Assembly (NCBI GenBank): GCA_964481035.1
Contig: CAYZSE010000076.1
Span: 1 to 16,538 of the forward strand
Source of the DNA: JAAAPF01 sp964481035
GTDB taxonomy: Bacteria; Pseudomonadota; Alphaproteobacteria; Geminicoccales; Geminicoccaceae
Length of the DNA stretch: 16,538 nucleotides
Direction of reading: 5' to 3'
This document shows, piece by piece, positions 6,705 to 13,383 of this stretch. Position 1 is the first letter of the stretch, and each line of letters begins with the position of its first letter. Below the pieces are notes generated by a model. That model searched no databases and had not been told where the DNA came from. It saw only the letters and a list, made by a program, of their open reading frames with translations. The position numbers and the translations under genes are program-made.

Positions 6705-8084
6705 TCAGTGCTCGTAGAGAAAGCGCCGGTCGGCGCTGTCGTCGTAGACGGGATCGTCCCAGCCGATCATCTTGCCGGGGTTCAACAGGCCCTTGGGATC
6801 GGCCTCCCGCTTGAAGGCGAGCTGCACCGGGTCGACTTTCTTCATGCCGCCGCCCTCGAGGGTGTAGTCGTGCGGGTTGAAGATCGGGCAGCCGCGGGCG
6901 TTGTGCTCGTCCATGATCGCCTGAAGCCGTGCGTCGTCGGTGTATTCGACGACCTGGAGGCCGAAGCAGGCGATCTCCCCGCCGAAACGCACGAACTCGA
7001 GATGCAAGTGTACCTCCTGGCTGAAATAGCGCCACATCTCTTCAACCTTAGCGAGATGATGCGGCGGCGGGAAGAGCGTCTGCAGGTAGGTCACCTCGCG
7101 GCTGTGCTTGAGGCAGTGCAACGTCGTGTGATTCCAGGTGTACTCGTAGAGCGGCGAGGCGCCGGGCGGCAGGTCGGCCTGCAGCAGGTCGTGGGCGAGC
7201 CGGCCGCCGCTCTGGGCGACGACGTCCTGGAACACCCGCCGCATCGGCTCGGCGATCATCAACAGGACCAGCGTCTCGCCCGCGCGCGCCACATCGGGCA
7301 TGACCCAGCGCCCGGCGATCGGTGCCGGCAGGACCGAGACGAGCTTCTTGGTGAGCCCGTCCATCCGGGCCACCATCTCGGCCCAGCGGCAGGCGGTCAT
7401 GAAGTCGTCGAAGGCGACGACCAGCTCGCGCCAGGGATGGGCCGGCGCCAGCGGCATCGCGAGTTCGGTGATGATGCCGTTGGTGCCGTAGGCGTGGTTG
7501 ACCCTCTGCACCTCGTCGCCGGCGAGCTCGAGTATCCGCGGCTCCGCCTCCATGGTGACGACCCGCGCCGCCAGGAGGTTGCCGCGGTCGCGCAACAGGC
7601 CCCAGGTGACCGAGCCGATGCCCGACGAGCCGCCGGCGACATAGCCGCCGATGGTGCCGGTCGCCCGTGTCGAGGGGTGCAAGCGCAGCTCCTGGCCCGA
7701 GCGCTCCTGGCAGGCCCGATCGACGTCGATGATCCTCGCCCCCGCCTCGACCCGGACGACGCCCGGCGCGATCGCCTTGACCGCAGTCATCTCCGAGAGG
7801 TCGAGCACCACCCCGCCCCGAAGCGGCATCGCCTGGCCGTAGTTGCCGGTGCCGCCGCCGCGCGCGGTCAGCGGCACCTCGTGGGCGTAGGCCCAGCGCA
7901 CGACCCGCAGCACCTCGGCCTCGTCCTTGACGGTGACCACGGCGTCCGCGGTGACGTGGTCGAGCGCGCGCTTGAGGATCGGGCTGTACCAGTAGAAGTC
8001 CCGCGAGCGGCGGCGCACCCGCTGCGGCTGCGTCTCCACGGCAAGCCCGTCGAGCTCGGCGAGCGCCGAGGTGAGATCGCCCAT
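6705..8084 (-). CDS. FAD-binding oxidoreductase, GlcD/VAO type (first of a tandem pair)
   Basis: A 459-residue soluble flavoprotein of the same GlcD-like family as its downstream neighbour. The FAD-binding domain shows P-L-T-A-R-G-G-G-T-G-N-Y-G-Q at 71-84, P-L-R-G-G-V-V at 87-93, and G-T-I-G-G-Y-V-A-G-G-S-S-G-I-G-S-V-T-W-G at 143-162. D-P-K-G-L-L-N-P-G-K-M (429-439) marks the C-terminal end. N-H-T-T in the C-terminal half is shared with the paralog and may belong to the substrate domain. It ends in an acidic then basic tail that the second copy lacks. ATG 8084 has AGGG a few bases upstream and lies 14 bp after the amidohydrolase stop. The two copies may form a heteromer or act on successive intermediates; neither has an iron-sulfur partner gene here. 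The substrate is not determinable from sequence. Confidence 0.88.
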   Translation of the reverse strand: MGDLTSALAELDGLAVETQPQRVRRRSRDFYWYSPILKRALDHVTADAVVTVKDEAEVLRVVRWAYAHEVPLTARGGGTGNYGQAMPLRGGVVLDLSEMTAVKAIAPGVVRVEAGARIIDVDRACQERSGQELRLHPSTRATGTIGGYVAGGSSGIGSVTWGLLRDRGNLLAARVVTMEAEPRILELAGDEVQRVNHAYGTNGIITELAMPLAPAHPWRELVVAFDDFMTACRWAEMVARMDGLTKKLVSVLPAPIAGRWVMPDVARAGETLVLLMIAEPMRRVFQDVVAQSGGRLAHDLLQADLPPGASPLYEYTWNHTTLHCLKHSREVTYLQTLFPPPHHLAKVEEMWRYFSQEVHLHLEFVRFGGEIACFGLQVVEYTDDARLQAIMDEHNARGCPIFNPHDYTLEGGGMKKVDPVQLAFKREADPKGLLNPGKMIGWDDPVYDDSADRRFLYEH

Positions 8085-8098
8085 GTCCCTGGTCCCCG

Positions 8099-9222
8099 TC
8101 ACGAGAAGAGCCGATCGAGCTCGGCAAAGGCCGGCGGCCGCGCGATCTCGAACCGGCCGGCCCGCACGACCTGACGCTGCGCCTCCGGCCGCGCCAGCAC
8201 CTCCGAGAACGAACGCCCCTCGAAGATGACGAGATCCGCCGGCGCGCCGGGCCGCAGCACGCCGCGTCCCTCGAGCCCCATGATGGCCGCAGGCGTGCGT
8301 GTCACCGCGGCGATCCAGTCGCCGAAGGGGTGGTCGAGATGGGCGATGCGCACCGCCTCGCGGAAGACCTCGTGCGGGTCGAGGTCGCCGTAGGCGTAAA
8401 AGGGATCGCGGATGTTGTCGCTGGCGAAGGCGACCGGGATGCCCCGGGCGCGGAGCTCGTGCACGAGGGTCACGCCGCGCCGCCGCGGCGTCCCGCCGTT
8501 GCGGTCCTGCAGGTACAGGTTGCACATCGGCAGCGCGACGACGGCAATGCCGGCCGCCGCCACCGCGTCGAGGGTGGCCTTCACCTCGTCGGCGTCCTGG
8601 ACCGACAGCGAGCAGCAATGCCCGCAGACGATCCGCCCCGTGAAGCCCGTCCGCCGCGCGCTCGTCGCCACGTGGCGCAGCATGTGGGCCTCCGGCTCGA
8701 GGCTCTCGTCGACGTGCAGGTCGACATCGAGCCCACGCTCGCCGGCGAGCCCGAACCAGCGGTCGAGCCGCGGCTCGAGGTCGGGGCCCATCCACGGCAC
8801 GAGCCCGAGGATGCCGTCGTGCTCGGCGACGAGATCGACGAGTGCCTCGCCGGCCGTGCCCTCGAAGTCGTCCAGCGTGGCGAGCGCCACGGCCTGAAGA
8901 TCGATGCGCCCGGCCCAGCGCTNNNNNNNNNNNNNNNNNNNNNNNNNNNNNNNNNNNNNNNNNNNNNNNNNNNNNNNNNNNNNNNNNNNNNNNNNNNNNN
9001 NNNNNNNNNNNNNNNNNNNNNNGCCGGCCAGATCATCCGGCCCTCGAGGTCGATCCGTTCGCCCGTCCCCGCGGGCGCCAATCGCCCGCCGGCGATGCCG
9101 ATATCGAGCCGCACGGCGTGCTCGTGATCCGGCGCGCCCATGGCGAAGCCGTCGACGAGGCAGGCGGGCACCGTGGCGTTGGCGAGCGTGTAGCCGGAGG
9201 CCCGCGGCGAGGTCGGCGACAC
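8099..9222 (-). CDS. Cytosine deaminase-like amidohydrolase (CodA/AtzC group), interrupted by assembly gap
   Basis: Two pieces of one gene flank the run of N. The 5' piece (9222-9023, 66 codons) starts at GTG, 4 nt after the permease stop, and holds the N-terminal beta-sandwich (A-G-G-R-L-A-P, then E-G-R-M-I-W-P-A). The 3' piece (8920-8099, 273 residues) holds most of the metal-dependent barrel. Metal and catalytic positions of E. coli CodA are visible: H-V-D-E (as His214/Glu217), G-H-C-C-S (as His246) and S-D-N-I-R-D-P-F (as Asp313), with N-L-Y-L-Q-D-R before it and A-D-L-V-I-F near the end. The first metal motif (H-x-H) must lie in the gap. The pieces are in different frames across 100 N, so the true gap is not 100 bases. 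Family members deaminate cytosine, isocytosine, creatinine, pterins or triazines in the cytoplasm. Pocket residues differ from CodA, so the substrate is open. Confidence 0.85.
8923..9022. other. Assembly gap of exactly 100 N
   Basis: A run of exactly 100 N, the usual placeholder for a scaffold join of unknown length. It falls inside the amidohydrolase gene. For the two gene pieces to join in frame, the missing length must be 2 modulo 3, which 100 is not. Comparison with CodA-type proteins suggests some 70-90 residues are missing, so the real gap is probably over 200 bases. Confidence 0.97.
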
Positions 9223-9226
9223 GGGC

Positions 9227-10093
9227 TCAGCTTTCCCGCTTGAGCGCGCTCTCGTGCCACTTGCGGAGCAGGAGATGCGACAGCAGCGAGAAGGCGAGAA
9301 AGATCGCGATGCCGGTGAGCGAGATGAGCAGCAGGGCGGCGAACATGCGCGGGATGTTGAGGCGGTAGCCCGCCTCCAGGATGCGATAGGCGAGCCCAGA
9401 GCCGGTGCCGGCCGTGCCCGCGGCGAACTCGGCGACGATGGCGCCGATCAGCGCGAGCCCGCCCGCGATCTTGAGCCCGCCGAGGAAGTACGGCATCGCC
9501 GCCGGCAAGCGCAGATAGCGCATCTCCTGCCAGCGGCTGGCGCCGTAGAGCTGGAACAGGTTCTGCAGGTTGTGGTCGGCCGAGTTCAGGCCCAGCGTCG
9601 TGTTCGACAGGATCGGGAAGAAGGCGACGATCCACGCGCAGATGAGGAGCGCCGCCGTCGTGCTGTCGACGTAGATGAGGATGAGCGGCGCGATCGCCAC
9701 GATCGGCGTCACCTGGAGCACGACGGCGAAGGGAAAGAGCGACAGCTCGATCCACTTCGACAGCGAGAAGAGCACGGCGAGCCCGACGCCGCCGACGATG
9801 GCCACGGCCAGAGCCGAGAAGGTGATCTTCAACGTGACCCAGAGCGACGCCGAGAGGGTCGCCCAGTCGTCGACCAGGCTCTGCAGCACCAGGCTCGGTC
9901 CCGGCAGGATGTAGTGCGGGATGGCGTTCCACCAGACGACGAGCTCCCACAAGCCCAGCGCCGCGAGGGCGATCAGGACCGGGGCGACCCACCGCGCGAT
10001 CCGCTCGATGCGCGCGTGGCGGTCGCGGCGTGCGTCGGCGTCGGGAGCGATCGCCGGGTCGGCGAGCGTCGGCTGATCGAGCACCGTCGACAT
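9227..10093 (-). CDS. ABC transporter permease, SsuC/TauC/ThiX (BPD_transp_1) type
   Basis: A 288-residue inner-membrane permease of the nitrate/sulfonate/taurine/pyrimidine-precursor importer class. A charged cytoplasmic N terminus (about 1-33) precedes roughly six hydrophobic segments near 35-55, 88-110, 115-140, 145-165, 205-225 and 250-275. The coupling helix contacting the ATPase is seen at 183-210: Y-G-A-S-R-W-Q-E followed by L-R-L-P-A-A-M-P-Y-F-L-G-G-L-K-I-A, the EAA loop of this family. Only one permease gene is present, so a homodimer is expected. The start is fixed by one-base coupling with the ATPase stop (TGATG). A longer frame up to 10144 would lie inside the ATPase gene. It is the third gene of the operon. 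Confidence 0.93.
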   Translation of the reverse strand: MSTVLDQPTLADPAIAPDADARRDRHARIERIARWVAPVLIALAALGLWELVVWWNAIPHYILPGPSLVLQSLVDDWATLSASLWVTLKITFSALAVAIVGGVGLAVLFSLSKWIELSLFPFAVVLQVTPIVAIAPLILIYVDSTTAALLICAWIVAFFPILSNTTLGLNSADHNLQNLFQLYGASRWQEMRYLRLPAAMPYFLGGLKIAGGLALIGAIVAEFAAGTAGTGSGLAYRILEAGYRLNIPRMFAALLLISLTGIAIFLAFSLLSHLLLRKWHESALKRES

Positions 10094-10884
10094 CAGCCCT
10101 CCCCCATCGCGCGCCGGAGCGCCTCGGATGCCGTCCGGCACCAATCGGTGTAGTCGGTCGACAGGCGAAAGGCGTCGTCCCGGGGATAAGGTGCGCGCAC
10201 CGCGATCTCCTCGACGATCCGGCCCGGTCGCGCCGCCATGACCAAGATGCGCTCGGAGAGGTAGACGCTCTCGAAGACGCTGTGGGTGACGAAGACGACG
10301 GTGAAGCGCCGCCCCAACCAGAGGTTCAGGAGGTCGTTGTTGAGCTTGAAGCGGGTGATCTCGTCGAGTGCTGCGAAGGGCTCGTCCATCAGCAGCACCT
10401 TCGGCTCGGTGACGAGGGCGCGGGCGATCGAGACCCGCATCTTCATGCCGCCCGAGAGCTGGCGCGGATAGGCGCCGGCGAAATCGTCGAGACCGACGAG
10501 GTCCAAGACCTCGCGGACGCGGCCCGCGGCCTCGCGCCGGCCCTGCCTTTGCAGCCGAAGCGGCAGCCAGACGTTGTCGAAGACGGTGGCCCAGGGCATC
10601 AAGGTCGGCTCTTGGAAGACGAAGCCGACGTCACCGACGGCGACCCGGTCGGCCCAGACGAGGCGGCCGCCGCTCAACCCCGAGAGCCGGGCGATGAGAC
10701 GAAGGGCGGTGCTCTTGCCGCAGCCGGAAGGACCGAGGAGGCTCACGAACTCGTGCTCGCCGACGGCGAGGTTGAGGTTGTGGAGCGCGATGGTGCCGTT
10801 GGCGAATTCCTTGTGCACGCCCTGAAGCTCGACCAGCGCCGGCTTGGCCGACGCGCGGGGGCGGTCGAGCATGGTGGTGCTCAC
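10093..10884 (-). CDS. ABC transporter ATP-binding protein, SsuB/TauB/NrtD type
   Basis: A 263-residue cytoplasmic ATPase that powers the adjacent permease. Visible motifs are Walker A G-P-S-G-C-G-K-S-T (51-59), Q-loop Gln91 in V-F-Q-E-P-T-L-M-P-W, signature L-S-G-G-M (143-147) with M-R-V-S-I-A-R-A-L, Walker B V-L-L-M-D-E-P-F-A-A-L-D (163-174), and His201 in V-T-H-S. The Q-E-P-x-L-M-P-W wording is typical of the nitrate/sulfonate/taurine class. The start is taken at GTG 10884, whose GTGA overlaps the substrate-binding protein's stop by 4 nt, a common operon junction. ATG 10872, four codons in, is the alternative. Its TGA shares one base with the permease ATG. Confidence 0.93.
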   Translation of the reverse strand: MSTTMLDRPRASAKPALVELQGVHKEFANGTIALHNLNLAVGEHEFVSLLGPSGCGKSTALRLIARLSGLSGGRLVWADRVAVGDVGFVFQEPTLMPWATVFDNVWLPLRLQRQGRREAAGRVREVLDLVGLDDFAGAYPRQLSGGMKMRVSIARALVTEPKVLLMDEPFAALDEITRFKLNNDLLNLWLGRRFTVVFVTHSVFESVYLSERILVMAARPGRIVEEIAVRAPYPRDDAFRLSTDYTDWCRTASEALRRAMGEG

Positions 10885-11882
10885 CGGGTCAGTTCGGCCT
10901 TGAGGTCGAGGCCCACGCCCTGGTTCACGAAATCGAGGGTGTAGGCTCGCCGGTAGTCCATGTCCGCCGGGTAGACGCCCCACTCCACCGCCTTCTGCCA
11001 GAAGCTCGCCCAGCGCGCATCGGTCATCGCACCGACGCCGAGCTCGAGCGCGTCACCGGAATCGACGATGCCGTACTCCTTCATCTTGGCGAGCGAGAAG
11101 GCGAGCTGCTCGTCGGTCATGTCGGGGTTGTCGGCCTTGATCAGCTCATCGGCCTTGGTGTTGTCGCCGTAGAGATAGCTCACCCAACCCTCGATCGAGG
11201 CGTCGACGAAGCGCTGCACGAGGTCCGGGTTGTCCTCCATGAACGGGCGCATGACGTCGATCGTCGTCGAGTAGCTGTCGTAGCCCGCGTCCGCCATCAT
11301 CAGCACGACGGGCTCGAAGCCGCCCTCGTTGATGATCGCCAGCGGCTCGGAGGTGACATAGCCCTGCTGCACCTTGTCGACGTCGGCGAGGAACGGCGCC
11401 GGGTTGAAGGTGTAGGGCTCGAGCTGGTCGTCGCTGAGACCGTAGACGCTCTTGAGCCAAAGCCAGAAAGTCTGCTGGCCGCCGGTGCCGACGAGGATCT
11501 TCTTCTCGGTCAGGTCCTCGAAGCCGTCGATCCCCTGGCCCGGGTGCGCCAGGAGGACCTGCGGCTCCTTTTGGAAGATCGCGGCGATGGTGACCGCCGG
11601 CACCTCGTTCTCGACGTAGTTGAACGAGGTGAACATGTTGCCGCCCATGTTGAAGTCGATGCGGCCGGCGGCGAGGAGCTGGCGGTGATTGACCTGCGGC
11701 CCGCCCGGTCGGATCGTGACGTCGAGCCCGTAGCGCTCGTAGATGCCCTCGGCGACCGCCTGGTAGTAGCCGCCGTGCTCACCTTGGGCCTTCCAGTTGG
11801 TACCGAAGGTGACGGCGTCGAGTGCCACGGCGCCGCCGGCGCCGGCCGTCGTCAACGCGAGCCCCAAAACCCAGATCCGCAT
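10881..11882 (-). CDS. ABC transporter periplasmic substrate-binding protein, NMT1/THI5/SsuA-like
   Basis: A 333-residue secreted solute-binding protein and the first gene of the six-gene operon. The N terminus is a signal peptide (M-R-I-W then a hydrophobic stretch, likely cut after A-V-A at about residue 20); there is no lipobox Cys. The mature protein opens F-G-T-N-W-K-A-Q-G-E-H-G-G-Y-Y-Q-A, the characteristic start of NMT1/THI5-like proteins (compare A-E-H-x-G-x-Y-x-A). It continues with G-L-D-V-T-I-R-P-G-G-P and the domain-crossing segment V-G-T-G-G-Q-Q. Relatives bind alkanesulfonates, taurine, nitrate, hydroxymethyl- or formylaminopyrimidines and other small organics. The catabolic genes downstream suggest a nitrogen heterocycle, but this is inference. 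ATG 11882 has GAGAGG about 7 nt upstream; the longer frame to 11999 has no signal peptide at its start. Confidence 0.92.
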   Translation of the reverse strand: MRIWVLGLALTTAGAGGAVALDAVTFGTNWKAQGEHGGYYQAVAEGIYERYGLDVTIRPGGPQVNHRQLLAAGRIDFNMGGNMFTSFNYVENEVPAVTIAAIFQKEPQVLLAHPGQGIDGFEDLTEKKILVGTGGQQTFWLWLKSVYGLSDDQLEPYTFNPAPFLADVDKVQQGYVTSEPLAIINEGGFEPVVLMMADAGYDSYSTTIDVMRPFMEDNPDLVQRFVDASIEGWVSYLYGDNTKADELIKADNPDMTDEQLAFSLAKMKEYGIVDSGDALELGVGAMTDARWASFWQKAVEWGVYPADMDYRRAYTLDFVNQGVGLDLKAELTR

Positions 11883-12079
11883 CCCCTGTCCTCTCGTGCT
11901 CGTCGACCGACGCCCCCTCGAATGAGCAACGCGCGTGCCAGTAGCCGCGTGGCTCCCTGTCGGTACCCCCCGTCCCAGTCCTGCCCTTGGCAAGTGCACA
12001 CTGCCCAGCGTCGCGTCAACCTCGTGACGGCGATGGCTTCGTGCTTGGCAACCCGCCGGCGGCGGGGCACGCTGCGGCC
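11883..12079. promoter_or_regulatory. Divergent control region of the ABC operon and the small exported-protein genes
   Basis: These 197 bp are the only place for the six-gene operon promoter. The octamer CTTGGCAA occurs twice in direct orientation (11986-11993 and 12044-12051). The first copy extends to the 9-bp palindrome CTTG-G-CAAG. A perfect odd palindrome CCCGCC-GGC-GGCGGG (12052-12066) lies 13 bp before the exported-protein start at 12080 and could fold in its leader. On the minus strand TTGACG lies at 12017-12012, but no -10 of fair quality follows at normal spacing. The strand and position of transcription starts remain unclear. Confidence 0.45.
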
Positions 12080-12655
12080 ATGCGGCGCCGCATCGCCCTC
12101 GCCTTCGTCCTCGCCGCAGCCCCCGCGCTCGCGGACGTCGTCGAGCTGCAGGGCGTGACCTTCAGCGCCGAGCACGACGGCCTGCGCCTCCTCGACGGCT
12201 GGGGCCGCGGCAGCCGCAGCGAGCCCTTCGTCCTCGTCGAGGAGATCACGGGCCAAGGCGCCGCCGTCGTCACCGTCCGCAACCTCGAGACCCGCTTCGG
12301 CGAGCCCGCCCCCCTCGCCGCCGGTGGCGGCTTCGTCCTGCGCAAGGTCGTGACCAACCGGACGCCCCACGTCTGGAGCGTGTTCGAGATGGAGCTGAGG
12401 GAGTTCCTGGAGCTGCCCAGCGGCTATTTCGACGGCTTGAGCTTCGCCCAGGCGACCACCCGCAGCCCCGCGTTCACCTCCGACCGCTTTCCCGGCATCG
12501 AGCTGCGCGACGAGCCGAGCGACCGCCTCGCCTTCTCCGGCGCGAGCGTCGCCCCCGGCGAGACCGTGACCGTCCAGGTGGCGATCACCGATCATTCGCT
12601 GGCCTCGACCTTCTACCTCATCCAGCGTCGGGACGTGCCGCTCGCGGCTCGGTAA
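12080..12655 (+). CDS. Hypothetical exported protein
   Basis: A 191-residue protein I do not recognise. A signal peptide is clear: M-R-R-R, a hydrophobic stretch, then A-P-A-L-A with cleavage expected after residue 18. The mature part has alternating hydrophobic residues suggesting a beta-sandwich. The end, S-G-A-S-V-A-P-G-E-T-V-T-V-Q-V-A-I-T-D followed by S-T-F-Y-L-I-Q, resembles the last strands of Ig-like or anchor-type exported domains. It has no Cys, no transmembrane helix after the signal and no PEP-CTERM tail. The start at 12080 was chosen because the signal peptide begins there; the frame is open to 11987 but those residues look non-coding. The Shine-Dalgarno is weak. It lies 56 bp before the SIMPL-domain gene on the same strand and probably shares its transcript, so both products should reach the periplasm. 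Confidence 0.75.
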   Translation: MRRRIALAFVLAAAPALADVVELQGVTFSAEHDGLRLLDGWGRGSRSEPFVLVEEITGQGAAVVTVRNLETRFGEPAPLAAGGGFVLRKVVTNRTPHVWSVFEMELREFLELPSGYFDGLSFAQATTRSPAFTSDRFPGIELRDEPSDRLAFSGASVAPGETVTVQVAITDHSLASTFYLIQRRDVPLAAR

Positions 12656-12711
12656 TCCTCCGTTCATCACGGCTCTGCGACGAGCGGACGGGTGAACATC
12701 GGAGACCCGCG

Positions 12712-13380
12712 ATGCATCTTCTGCCCCTGCTCTTGCTCCTCGCCGCGACACCGGCCCTGGCCGCCGAGCCGACCCTGCTCCGCCTCCAGGAGATCGCCGA
12801 GCGCGAGGTCACGAACGACCGCTTCACGGCCCACCTCGAGGGGCGAGCGGAGGCCGACACGGCCGCCGCGGCCCAGGCCGCCTTGAACGCGCGGATGGCC
12901 GATGCGCTCGCCCGCGCCGCAGCCGCGCCGGCGGTCGACGCCGAGCTCGTCGCCTACGACGTCTTCACCCGCGAGCGGGAGAACGCGCCCCCGCGCTGGA
13001 CCGCCACGCAGACGCTCGCCCTCGAGACGGCGGACCGGGCAGCACTCCTCCCGCTCGTCGGCGAGCTGCAGGCGCAGGGCCTCGCGGTCAACCGGCTCGG
13101 CGCCCATCTCTCCCGCGACGCCGCGCGGGCGCTGCGCGACGAGCTCACCCGCGGGGCCCTGGAGAGCTTGAGCCGCCGCGCCGAGCTGACGGCCGCTAGC
13201 CTGGGCCTCAAGCACACCGGCTGGGTCGAGCTCGCCCTCGACAGCCCATCGCCCGGGCCGCGCCCGATGTACGCCGAGGCGCGCGCCATGAGCGACGCGG
13301 CGCCGATGCCACCCGCGCTCACCGTCGGCACGACGACGGTGCGGGTCACCGTCCGGGCGACCGCGCGGCTGGAGCCCTGA
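12712..13380 (+). CDS. SIMPL domain (DUF541) periplasmic protein
   Basis: A 222-residue exported protein. The signal peptide (M-H-L-L-P then leucines, A-T-P-A-L-A, cut near residue 17) is followed by one SIMPL/DUF541 domain. Family features are the N-terminal V-T-N-D-R-F-T-A-H-L-E-G-R-A-E-A-D-T pattern, an Ala-rich helix ending A-L-N-A-R-M, the P-P-R-W-T-A-T-Q-T-L-A-L-E strand, the L-V-G-E-L-Q-A-Q-G-L helix turn and a final V-R-V-T-V-R-A-T-A-R-L strand. Relatives include Brucella BP26, an oligomeric periplasmic protein, and E. coli YggE, tied to oxidative stress; the biochemical role is not settled. GGAG at 12701-12704 is well placed for ATG 12712. The stop is 3 bp from the stop of convergent aspS. 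Confidence 0.82.
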   Translation: MHLLPLLLLLAATPALAAEPTLLRLQEIAEREVTNDRFTAHLEGRAEADTAAAAQAALNARMADALARAAAAPAVDAELVAYDVFTRERENAPPRWTATQTLALETADRAALLPLVGELQAQGLAVNRLGAHLSRDAARALRDELTRGALESLSRRAELTAASLGLKHTGWVELALDSPSPGPRPMYAEARAMSDAAPMPPALTVGTTTVRVTVRATARLEP

Positions 13381-13383
13381 GCC

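Noticed and set aside
5110..6717. Long plus-strand open frame (535 codons) opposite the second FAD oxidase
   Set aside because: It has low-complexity Arg/Gly/Val composition and mirrors the real gene's codons on the other strand.
8099..9222. Amidohydrolase as a frameshifted pseudogene
   Set aside because: The frame change coincides exactly with the N run, and both sides are intact, so a wrong gap length explains it.
11985..12004. Possible sigma-54 promoter (TTGGCA followed by TGC)
   Set aside because: The GG to GC spacing is two bases too long for a -24/-12 element.
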